A stretch of DNA of 8,929 nucleotides from an uncultured Oscillospiraceae bacterium (GTDB lineage: Bacteria > Bacillota > Clostridia > UBA1212 > SIG427), in NCBI GenBank assembly GCA_902465325.1, contig CABQMV010000084.1, forward strand, positions 1 to 8,929. Direction: 5' to 3'. A model generated the notes under the pieces. That model was not told the origin of the DNA, searched no databases, and worked only from the letters and a program-made list of their open reading frames with translations. The translations under genes and the position numbers were made by a program. Numbering within the stretch: position 1 is the first letter of the stretch; each line of letters opens with the position of its first letter. Positions 1 to 7,173 of the stretch are shown in pieces.

Positions 1-600
1 GAAATGGTGCTCCGAGACCGGCTCAGCCTGCTGGAACAGCGAGTTGCGGACCTGGTAGCCTCCGGCCTCAAAATGTCATATCGTTACCCAAACAGACCGG
101 ATACCGTTCCTGTACAGGAGGAAGTCATCAGCCCAAAAGAGCTGTCTTTTCAGGAGACACCGGCAGAAAAACCTGCTGAGGTGAGCAGTCAGACGCCTCT
201 CACTCCCATCCGGGATGAGCTGGATTGGAAGGATTTTCTCAGCGCTCTCAGCGACCGGGGCAAGGCAGCAGCTGCCGCTGTCATTCGGACAAACAGCACC
301 GGATATCTACTTAATGACAATATCCTCTGTCTTCTGTTTGAAAATAAAGACATGATGGATATGATCAGCAAAAAAGACTATCCGATTTTAGCCCAGTGTG
401 CCATAAGAGCATTTGGGAAAGAAATGAAGATACAGGTTGCCCAGGCCGACAGGGCAAATGCTCTAAATCCGGAGGAGGCCATATCCGGCGGAGACAGCGG
501 TTCTGAGGAAACAGAAAAGCTGGCGGACGCCTTAACCATCTTGCAGCAGCTCTCTCAAGAGGAAGGATTTCATATAACGGAGGATACACAACATGATTAA
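1..600 (+). CDS. dnaX: DNA polymerase III subunit gamma/tau, C-terminal part (5' truncated by window)
   Basis: The frame is open from base 1, so the ATG at 4 is probably internal and the gene begins before the window. Tau is the clamp-loader subunit that links the replicative polymerase to the helicase. The AAA+ ATPase part (Walker A/B, zinc finger) lies outside the window. What is visible is a short amphipathic LLEQRVADL-type segment (about residues 8-20 from the first Met), an acidic/proline-rich linker (about 30-70), and a small C-terminal domain (about 72-145) starting with a WKDFL motif and followed by alternating hydrophobic stretches, as in Firmicutes tau tails. It ends with an acidic tail. 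The stop codon overlaps the next gene's start by 8 bases. The normal downstream partners ybaB and recR are absent. Identification rests on the tail's overall pattern, because the diagnostic ATPase motifs cannot be seen. Confidence 0.78.
   Translation, partial: EMVLRDRLSLLEQRVADLVASGLKMSYRYPNRPDTVPVQEEVISPKELSFQETPAEKPAEVSSQTPLTPIRDELDWKDFLSALSDRGKAAAAAVIRTNSTGYLLNDNILCLLFENKDMMDMISKKDYPILAQCAIRAFGKEMKIQVAQADRANALNPEEAISGGDSGSEETEKLADALTILQQLSQEEGFHITEDTQHD
338..365 (+). promoter_or_regulatory. Possible internal sigma-A-type promoter inside dnaX
   Basis: TTGAAA at 338-343 and TATGAT at 360-365 are separated by 16 bases, and each matches the housekeeping consensus at five of six positions. The site lies in the dnaX coding region about 230 bases before the hydrolase start, so it could drive the hydrolase-exporter cassette independently of dnaX. 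Such matches also arise by chance in coding DNA, so this is only a candidate. Confidence 0.3.
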
Positions 601-2215
601 ATTAGTACCATTAAACTCTCTGGCAAAGGTATTTCCCAATTACGATTTACCCCTGGAGTGTAAAAAGACAAAAGGCTCCATGCTCAAAAACGAGGCCTAC
701 TCCTTTCAGGTGGCCTATCGTTACACAGATGGAAGCATAGGAAATTCCGGACTCTGGATCAAAATGGAGCATGACCTGGGAGATGCGCTTACCTATCGGT
801 ATGTGGAAATGGTTCCCTGTGACTTTACTATGTATACAGAGCTGCCCTCAGGAGAGCTGCTGCATCCGGAGGCGGATGCCTTTCCTGATGTACTGCGTCC
901 CGGGAATAAGCCGCTGTGGATTTCAGACCGCCAATGGCGCAGTGTATGGTTTACCATAGACGGCACAAAAAAAACGCTTGCTCCCGGCATCCATAAAATC
1001 AAAATTACATTTACAGACGGCAGAATAGAATCTACTGTGCATTTTACTATTGATATAAAAAACAAGAAGCTGCCTAAGCAAAAGCTGATTTGTACCAACT
1101 GGTTTCACACAGACTGTCTGTGCCACTATTATCATATGGAATTCAACAGTGACTGCTACTGGGAAATTACCGAAAACTTTGCGAAAACAGCTGTCGAATA
1201 CGGAATTAACATGCTGTTGACACCCCTTTTCACGCCTCCGTTAGATACAGAGCCCGGAGGAGAAAGGCTGACCATACAGCTGGTAGGCGTTACAAAAAAA
1301 GGGAAGCAGTATGAATTTGACTTTACACTGCTGAAAAAATGGATAGATATGTGTAAGCGGATAGGCGTGGAGTACTATGAAATGTCCCATCTCTTTACGC
1401 AGTGGGGCTGTTACCACGCCCCCAAAATTATGGCTACAGTAGGCGGAAAATACAAGCGTATTTTCGGCTGGGATACCGATGCACACGGAAAGGCATACAA
1501 AGATTTTCTGGGCCAATTCCTACCGGAACTGATCCAATTTCTGAAAGCAGAAGGCATTGCCTCAAAATGCTATTTTCACGTTTCGGATGAGCCCAGCGGC
1601 GATATGCTGGACAGCTATCGGGAAAGCGCGGAATTCCTGATGGGATATTTGGGAGAATTCAAGCGCTTTGATGCATTAAGTGATATTGAAATCTATCAGA
1701 CAGGATGTGTCCCCTGCCCGGTACCCGGCATTGACCACATGGATCCTTTTCTAAAGGCTGATATCCAGGAAAGATGGACATACTATTGCTGTGGACAGGT
1801 AGACCGGGTGCCTAACCGGTTTTTGGCCTTTCCTTCCGTTAGAAACAGGATTTTGGGAATGCAGCTGTTTAAATACGATATTGCAGGCTTCCTCCAGTGG
1901 GGCTACAATTTCTACAATTCTCAGGGCTCTATCCGTCCTCTGGATCCCTACAGCTCCACGACAGGCGGCGGCTGGGTCCCGGGGGGAGATACCTTTGTGG
2001 TATATCCGGATGTGGACGGCAAACCCATTGTTTCTTTGCGGTTTGAGGTCTTTCGGGAAGCACTGCAGGATATGAGAGCGCTGCAGGCCCTGGCCAAAAA
2101 AATAGGGAAAAAGGAAGCGAACAAGGTAATCGGCAAAAACCTGACATTTACAAACTACAGTCTGGACCCAAACAAACTCATTAAGATAAGGGAAAAGATC
2201 AATGAAATGCTCTGA
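593..2215 (+). CDS. GH123/DUF4091-type glycoside hydrolase, cytoplasmic
   Basis: A 540-residue protein of the GH123 catalytic-domain family (formerly DUF4091). Characterised GH123 members are N-acetyl-beta-D-galactosaminidases that use substrate-assisted catalysis with an adjacent Asp-Glu pair. Residues 1 to about 160 look like the N-terminal beta-sandwich. A TIM-barrel-like region follows, with the FHVSDEP motif placing the catalytic pair at D332-E333. Aromatic-rich segments (WTYYCC, LQWGYNFYN) probably line the pocket. The C-terminal part carries a GGGWVPGGDTFVVYP motif from about residue 458 and SLRFEVFRE from residue 481, both typical of the family. There is no signal peptide or membrane segment, so it probably acts in the cytoplasm. 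The ATG at 593 has GGAGG at 579-583 (9-base spacing) and overlaps the dnaX stop by 8 bases. The gene's end overlaps the exporter gene by 14 bases, which suggests translational coupling. Family call is firm; substrate is unknown. Confidence 0.85.
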   Translation: MIKLVPLNSLAKVFPNYDLPLECKKTKGSMLKNEAYSFQVAYRYTDGSIGNSGLWIKMEHDLGDALTYRYVEMVPCDFTMYTELPSGELLHPEADAFPDVLRPGNKPLWISDRQWRSVWFTIDGTKKTLAPGIHKIKITFTDGRIESTVHFTIDIKNKKLPKQKLICTNWFHTDCLCHYYHMEFNSDCYWEITENFAKTAVEYGINMLLTPLFTPPLDTEPGGERLTIQLVGVTKKGKQYEFDFTLLKKWIDMCKRIGVEYYEMSHLFTQWGCYHAPKIMATVGGKYKRIFGWDTDAHGKAYKDFLGQFLPELIQFLKAEGIASKCYFHVSDEPSGDMLDSYRESAEFLMGYLGEFKRFDALSDIEIYQTGCVPCPVPGIDHMDPFLKADIQERWTYYCCGQVDRVPNRFLAFPSVRNRILGMQLFKYDIAGFLQWGYNFYNSQGSIRPLDPYSSTTGGGWVPGGDTFVVYPDVDGKPIVSLRFEVFREALQDMRALQALAKKIGKKEANKVIGKNLTFTNYSLDPNKLIKIREKINEML

Positions 2216-3944
2216 AAGGGTAACGCCGTACACACCTTTAAAATATTATAAAAAGCAGCTTATTATCGGCCCAGTGTTTAAATTGGCGGAGGCCATTTTG
2301 GAGCTGCTGACCCCCACAATGATGGTCACTGTTATTGACAGGGGAATTGCAGAAAACAACAGCAGCTACATTCTGAAAATGGGGCTGCTGATGCTTTTTG
2401 TTGCCATTGTAGGCCTGAGTAGCGCGCTGGTCTGCCAGTATAGTGCGTCTGTGGCCTCCCAGGGCTACGGAACCAGACTTCGGGATACTTTATACCGACA
2501 TATCAGCGGACTTTCACACAGGGAATGGAATAGCTTGGGCACAGCCGCTCTGATAAACAGACTAACCGGAGACTGCAATATACTGCAGCAGGCAGTGGCC
2601 ATGCTGATCCGACTGGTTATCCGGGCCCCGTTTATTTCCATTGGCAGTATGGTGATGGCTATGCTGCTGGATTTTAAGCTTTCCCTGATTATCCTGTATG
2701 TTTTTCCTCTGCTGGTCCTGATTATACTCTTGGTGATGAAGGCTACTGTGCCCCTGTACAAAAAGGTACAGCAGCACTTGGACCGCCTCTCCTCCATCCT
2801 GCGTGAAAATCTGTCGGGAGTCCGTGTGATTCGGGCTTTTACTGCGGAGAAAAAAGAGAAAACACGGTTTGAAGAGGAAAACACTGCTTTTACAAAAGCA
2901 TACATCCGGGTTAACAAAATTTCTTCTCTGCTGAATCCTGCTACTGCCATTATTATGAACGGCGCGGTGCTGCTGATTTTATGGGCAGGAGGACTTCGTG
3001 TGGAAAGCGGCCATATGACCCCTGGCGAAATCATTGCCTTTACCAACTACATTTCTTACATGGTTGTGGCTATACTGGTAGTTGCCAATCTAGTGGTTTT
3101 GTTTTCCCGGGCAAAAGCCAGTGCAGACAGAATTTCGGAAATTTTAAACACGAAAAGCGCCCTGTCTGAACCGGAATCCTCTTCGGTGCCGGACAAAACC
3201 GGGCCGGCCTTGGAATTCCAGGAAGTCAGCTTCTCCTACACCGAGGGTAAAAATGCCCTGGAAAAAATTAATTTTACCCTGATGCCCGGTGAAATTCTGG
3301 GAATTATCGGCGGTACAGGCAGCGGAAAAACCTCGCTGATAAACTTGATTCCCAGATTTTATGATCCCTCCCAGGGCAGTGTCCGTGTATTCGGACATGA
3401 TGTCCGGGAATACAGGCTTTCTCGGCTGAGGCAGCTGGTAGGCGTAGCCGCGCAGAAAGCGGTTCTGTTTAGCGGAACGGTAGCAGACTGCATCCGCATG
3501 GGAAACCCTGGGGCTTCTGATGCCCAGATCATTGCTGCGGCAAAAGCAGCTCAGGCCCACAGCTTTATAACAGATAAAAGCAACGGGTACCAGGAAAAGA
3601 TAGAGCGGGGCGGCGTAAATTTCTCCGGCGGACAGAGACAACGCCTTTCCATTGCCAGAACCCTAGCGGCAGATCCGTCAATACTAATTCTGGACGACTG
3701 CACCGGCGCCCTGGACTATGCCACCGACGCTGCCCTTTGGAAAGAGCTCCGGGAGCTGTGCCGGGGCACTACGATAGTGCTTGTCAGCCAGCGTCCTGAT
3801 ATTGTAAGAAGAGCAGATAAAATTCTGGTACTGGAGGGCGGGCAGTCAGTAGGAATGGGCAGCCATGCCCATTTGATGGAAAGCTGCGCGGTATACAGGG
3901 AAATCTGTCAGTGCGCTTCGGGACAGGAGGATAAAAATGCTTAA
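2202..3944 (+). CDS. Heterodimeric ABC exporter, ATPase/permease subunit with degenerate ATP site
   Basis: A 580-residue type IV (ABC exporter) half-transporter: an N-terminal six-helix membrane domain (about residues 18-310) fused to a nucleotide-binding domain (about 335-575). Visible motifs are Walker A GGTGSGKT with K376, a Q-loop in VGVAAQ, the canonical signature FSGGQRQR (474-481) and Walker B ILILDD. The catalytic Glu position is Asp (D499), and the switch His is Gln (Q530, in VSQRPD). This is the pattern of the degenerate-site partner in TM287/288- or BmrCD-like heterodimers: it supplies the good signature motif to the other subunit's active site but hydrolyses ATP poorly itself. The ATG at 2202 overlaps the hydrolase gene by 14 bases and has a modest AAGGGA at 2188-2193. 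The partner gene follows with an 8-base overlap. Relatives export drugs, lipids or peptides; the substrate here cannot be read from sequence. Confidence 0.92.
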   Translation: MKCSERVTPYTPLKYYKKQLIIGPVFKLAEAILELLTPTMMVTVIDRGIAENNSSYILKMGLLMLFVAIVGLSSALVCQYSASVASQGYGTRLRDTLYRHISGLSHREWNSLGTAALINRLTGDCNILQQAVAMLIRLVIRAPFISIGSMVMAMLLDFKLSLIILYVFPLLVLIILLVMKATVPLYKKVQQHLDRLSSILRENLSGVRVIRAFTAEKKEKTRFEEENTAFTKAYIRVNKISSLLNPATAIIMNGAVLLILWAGGLRVESGHMTPGEIIAFTNYISYMVVAILVVANLVVLFSRAKASADRISEILNTKSALSEPESSSVPDKTGPALEFQEVSFSYTEGKNALEKINFTLMPGEILGIIGGTGSGKTSLINLIPRFYDPSQGSVRVFGHDVREYRLSRLRQLVGVAAQKAVLFSGTVADCIRMGNPGASDAQIIAAAKAAQAHSFITDKSNGYQEKIERGGVNFSGGQRQRLSIARTLAADPSILILDDCTGALDYATDAALWKELRELCRGTTIVLVSQRPDIVRRADKILVLEGGQSVGMGSHAHLMESCAVYREICQCASGQEDKNA

Positions 3945-5667
3945 GCGGCTGATAAAATATATTACCGGCGAAAAAGGTCTTCTGGCCGCCGCCTCTTTGT
4001 TTGCCCTTGCAGGAAGCGGGCTGGGCCTTTTGTCTCCTGTTGTTTTTGGCGAGGCGGTTGACGCGCTCTCCCAGTTTAAGCTTGACAGTCTTTTGTCCCT
4101 TATTTTCTGGTTAGGAATTCTCTATCTCTTTACTGCTCTGCTGCAGTGGATGGTACCTCTGCTCTCCGCCCGGGTAGCAGGCCACACCGTAAGGAACCTG
4201 CGCAGGCATCTCTTTGGAAAGCTGTCACGTCTTCCTGTTGTTTTTTTTGATACTCATAAGCATGGAGATATTATGAGTATCTTTACCAACGATATTGATA
4301 ATATTGCAGAGGGTATTTCTCAGGTACTGGCTCAAATGCTTACCGGACTGGTGACCATTGCAGGCACTTTGGTGATGATGTTTTTGATTAACCCCTGGGC
4401 GGCACTGGCAGTCTTGGTCATTACGCCGATTTCTATTTTTACCGCCCGGTATATTACCTCTCATTCCTCAAAAATGTTTCGGGCCCAGCAAGGGCTGGTT
4501 GGTTCTCTGGGCGGTTTCGGAGAGGAAACTATCAGCGGTTTGGCCTCCATAAAAGCTTTTTGTGCAGAGGAGCGCATGAACACCCGTTTTCACCAGCTGG
4601 ACCAGGAACTCTATCGGGTAGGACAAAAAGCACAGTTTTATTCTGCTCTGGTCAATCCTACTACCCGCTTTATTAATAACATTTCTTATATTGCAGTAGG
4701 CATCCTGGGAAGTATTCTGGCCATTAAGGACGGCAGTATGACCATAGGCGCCATTGCCGCCATGCTCACCTATGCTACACAGTTTGCAAAGCCCATTAAT
4801 GAAATTACCGCGGTCACTACACAGTTTCAAAATGCCATGGCAGGCTGCCGACGGGTATTTACTCTGTTGGACCTGCAGGAAGAAAGCCCGGAATCCGGCA
4901 ATATGCAAAAGCTTTCCCGGGTAGAGGGAAAGGTGGATTTTACCGATGTTACATTCGGCTATTCTTTGGATAAAATACTGATCAACAGTATGAACCTGAG
5001 AACTCCGCCCGGAAAAATTGTGGCGATTGTAGGACCCACAGGCTCCGGCAAAACAACGATAGTCAATTTGCTTATGCGTTTTTACGATCCCCTTCACGGA
5101 ACCATTGCCATCGACGGCATTCCCACCGCCCAGGTAACCAGAGAATCTTTGCGCCGCAGTATTACCATGGTACTTCAAGACACATGGCTGTTTCAGGGAA
5201 CTGTACATGAAAATATTGCCTACGGCCGACCTGAGGCCAGCCGCCAGCAAGTAGAACAGGCCGCGAAAGAAGCCTATGCTCACAGCTTTATTACAAAACT
5301 GCCCCAGGGATATGATACCGTGCTCGTCGGAGACGGCAGCGGACTTTCACAGGGTCAGCAGCAGCTGCTGACCATTGCCAGAGCCATGCTGGCCGACGCA
5401 CCAATTCTTGTGCTGGATGAGGCAACCAGCTCTGTAGACCTGCGTACCGAGCAAAAAATACAAAAGGCGTTTCATGCCATTATGCAGGGGCGTACCTGCT
5501 TTGTCATTGCCCACAGACTCTCTACCATTCAAAATGCAGATACTATAATTGTAATCAACAACGGATCCATTCAGGAAAAAGGAACACATCAGGAGCTACT
5601 GGCTGCAGACGGCCTGTACGCTTCCATCTATAAGAGTCAATTCGAAGGCCGGCAGCATATACTGTAA
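3937..5667 (+). CDS. Heterodimeric ABC exporter, catalytically competent ATPase/permease subunit
   Basis: A 576-residue half-transporter that pairs with the preceding gene's product. A six-helix membrane domain (about residues 15-310) is followed by a nucleotide-binding domain (about 330-570). Walker A is GPTGSGKTT (K372), the Q-loop is in VLQDTW, Walker B is ILVLDEATSS with catalytic E495, and the switch His is H526 in AHRLST. Its signature is LSQGQQQ (470-476) instead of LSGGQ. This is the complementary defect expected in such pairs: the site made from this Walker motif set and the partner's SGGQ is active, and the opposite site is degenerate. The family more often reads LSQGQRQ, so the Gln at 475 is a small deviation. 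The ATG at 3937 sits 6 bases after a perfect AGGAGG (3925-3930), the best ribosome binding site in the window. The 8-base overlap with the upstream gene fits equimolar synthesis. Confidence 0.93.
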   Translation: MLKRLIKYITGEKGLLAAASLFALAGSGLGLLSPVVFGEAVDALSQFKLDSLLSLIFWLGILYLFTALLQWMVPLLSARVAGHTVRNLRRHLFGKLSRLPVVFFDTHKHGDIMSIFTNDIDNIAEGISQVLAQMLTGLVTIAGTLVMMFLINPWAALAVLVITPISIFTARYITSHSSKMFRAQQGLVGSLGGFGEETISGLASIKAFCAEERMNTRFHQLDQELYRVGQKAQFYSALVNPTTRFINNISYIAVGILGSILAIKDGSMTIGAIAAMLTYATQFAKPINEITAVTTQFQNAMAGCRRVFTLLDLQEESPESGNMQKLSRVEGKVDFTDVTFGYSLDKILINSMNLRTPPGKIVAIVGPTGSGKTTIVNLLMRFYDPLHGTIAIDGIPTAQVTRESLRRSITMVLQDTWLFQGTVHENIAYGRPEASRQQVEQAAKEAYAHSFITKLPQGYDTVLVGDGSGLSQGQQQLLTIARAMLADAPILVLDEATSSVDLRTEQKIQKAFHAIMQGRTCFVIAHRLSTIQNADTIIVINNGSIQEKGTHQELLAADGLYASIYKSQFEGRQHIL

Positions 5668-5699
5668 TCATATTACTCAATTCTGCATGAAAGGCCTGA

Positions 5700-7034
5700 T
5701 TGAATGTGATCAATGATACTTTACACGCCGCTTACGGAGACAGCGGCCCTTACGTGGAAATGCTCCAGTTAGCCCTGACCCGGGCCGATACCAATCCCGG
5801 ATTTATTGACGGCCGCTTCGGGCCCGCTACTTACAGGGCACTCATTACCTTTCAGAAAAGGAACGGACTCACTCCTGACGGGATATTAGGCCCTAAAACA
5901 GCCCAGGCTCTGACTCCCTATCTAACAGGATATGTTCCGGTAACGGTTCGGGCAGGAGATACCTTCTACCGTCTGGCCAGGAAATACGGCACCACCACAG
6001 AGGCAATCATAGCCGCCAACCCATCGGTCAATCCTCTCAATCTTTCTGTGGGGACAGAGTTGACGATCCCTCTTAATTTTTCTATTGTACCCACCTCTAT
6101 TTCCTATACGTACCTGCTGACCCGCTATTGCCTGGAGGGACTGGCCGCCAGATACCCCTTCATCCGTCTCTCTGTCATTGGCACCAGCATACTGGGACGA
6201 AATCTTTATGTTGCAGGCATCGGTGCCGGAAGCCATCAGGTTCTGTATAATGCCTCTCACCATGCCAATGAATGGATTACGACACCGGTTCTGCTAAAGT
6301 TTTTAGAGGATTACGCACAGGCATATTCTACTGGCGGTAACATATACGACACGGAGGCAGAACAGCTCTTTGCAGAAAGCCGTATTTCCATTGTCCCTCT
6401 GGTAAATCCGGACGGCGTTGATCTGGTAACAGGCGCCATCCAGTCCGGACCATCTTACCAGGAAGCGCTGGCCATCTCCCGCAATTATCCAGAAATTTCC
6501 TTTCCCTCCGGCTGGAAAGCCAATATTGTGGGGACAGACTTAAACCTGAATTATCCGGCCCAATGGGAACGGGCTCGGGAAATCAAATTTGAACAGGGCT
6601 TTACCTCTCCTGCTCCCCGGGATTATGTAGGCACAGGCCCCTTGTCCGCTCCGGAATCCTCAGCACTTTACCAATATACGTTAGAAAACAACTTCAGTTT
6701 AACCCTCTCCTACCACACACAGGGGCAGGTCATCTATTGGAAATTTGCCGATTACAATCCCCCCGGAGCACTTGAAATTGGCCGCCTTTTCAGCCAGCTC
6801 AGCGGATATGCGCTGGAAACGACCCCTTATGCCTCCGGTTTTGCCGGATACAAGGATTGGTTTATACAAAATTACAATAGACCGGGCTATACAATGGAAT
6901 GCGGCCTCGGAGAAAACCCCCTGCCCGTTACCCAGTTTCCCAAAATATACAGAGACAATCTGGGAGTTTTGGTGACCGGCGCCCGTCCCCAGATCAGCAT
7001 ACTGCCCGCGGCCCAGCAGGAGACAGCCCCGTAA
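5700..7034 (+). CDS. M14 zinc peptidase with peptidoglycan-binding and LysM domains (gamma-D-Glu-diamino acid endopeptidase type)
   Basis: A 444-residue protein with three modules. A PG_binding_1 domain (about residues 12-75, with IDGRFGPAT and PDGILGPKT repeats) and one LysM (about 81-124, VRAGDTFYRLA to LTIP) precede an M14 metallopeptidase (about 135-430). Zinc ligands are H188 and E191 (HHANEW) and H339 (SYHTQ); the catalytic Glu is E400 (TMECG). The DLNLNYP motif lacks the Arg that carboxypeptidase A-type enzymes use to grip a free C-terminal carboxylate. This fits the ENP1/YqgT branch, which cuts the gamma-D-Glu|diamino acid bond of peptidoglycan stem peptides. No signal peptide is visible despite two wall-binding modules. 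An in-frame stop lies just upstream (5697-5699), so the start is TTG 5700 or GTG 5706; GAAAGG at 5689-5694 sits 5 or 11 bases away. The gap to the exporter is 32 bases with no promoter in it, so it is probably co-transcribed. Confidence 0.85.
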   Translation: MNVINDTLHAAYGDSGPYVEMLQLALTRADTNPGFIDGRFGPATYRALITFQKRNGLTPDGILGPKTAQALTPYLTGYVPVTVRAGDTFYRLARKYGTTTEAIIAANPSVNPLNLSVGTELTIPLNFSIVPTSISYTYLLTRYCLEGLAARYPFIRLSVIGTSILGRNLYVAGIGAGSHQVLYNASHHANEWITTPVLLKFLEDYAQAYSTGGNIYDTEAEQLFAESRISIVPLVNPDGVDLVTGAIQSGPSYQEALAISRNYPEISFPSGWKANIVGTDLNLNYPAQWERAREIKFEQGFTSPAPRDYVGTGPLSAPESSALYQYTLENNFSLTLSYHTQGQVIYWKFADYNPPGALEIGRLFSQLSGYALETTPYASGFAGYKDWFIQNYNRPGYTMECGLGENPLPVTQFPKIYRDNLGVLVTGARPQISILPAAQQETAP

Positions 7035-7059
7035 CCTCCCCGTCCCTTCGCACACAAAC

Positions 7060-7081
7060 CTACAAGTCAAATCTACAAGTC
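7060..7081 (+). repeat. Direct repeat of CTACAAGTC upstream of the M15 promoter
   Basis: CTACAAGTC occurs at 7060-7068 and again, identically, at 7073-7081 (13-base period). The copies lie 22-43 bases before the -35 box, where an activator or response regulator could bind. No regulator is encoded in the window, so any function is inference. Confidence 0.45.
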
Positions 7082-7102
7082 TGTCCCCATGAAAAATGTT
7101 TC

Positions 7103-7131
7103 TTGTCAGAAAGCAGATACGGTGCTATACT
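7103..7131 (+). promoter_or_regulatory. Probable sigma-A-type promoter of the M15 peptidase gene
   Basis: TTGTCA (7103-7108) and TATACT (7126-7131) are separated by an ideal 17 bases, each one mismatch from the housekeeping consensus. Transcription would start near A7138, leaving a leader of about 36 bases before the ATG at 7174. A small inverted repeat, TTTCT-TGTC-AGAAA (7099-7112), covers the -35 box and could be an operator. Confidence 0.68.
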
Positions 7132-7157
7132 GTTTTTACTATTAGAAAATCATAGTT

Positions 7158-7162
7158 GAGGA
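7158..7162 (+). promoter_or_regulatory. Ribosome binding site of the M15 peptidase gene (decides the start)
   Basis: GAGGA at 7158-7162 lies 11 bases before ATG 7174. A TTG at 7156 in the same frame overlaps this motif and has no ribosome binding site of its own, so the ATG is preferred. The spacing is a little long. Confidence 0.55.
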
Positions 7163-7173
7163 TATTTTTACGC

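Noticed and set aside
5501..5549. A perfect TATAAT at 5544-5549 near the end of the second exporter gene, with TTGTCA at 5501-5506
   Set aside because: The two boxes are 37 bases apart, and no acceptable -35 lies 16-18 bases before the TATAAT. It is most likely a codon coincidence (Asp-Thr-Ile-Ile).
5687..5716. A nine-codon reading frame starting at ATG 5687 that overlaps the M14 start
   Set aside because: It has no ribosome binding site of its own and no recognisable peptide. The ATG is simply out of frame with the M14 gene, so I did not call a leader peptide.
7019..7088. GGAGACAG near the M14 stop and CTGTCCCC at 7081-7088, considered as a terminator stem
   Set aside because: The arms are about 54 bases apart with a mismatch, and no T-run follows.
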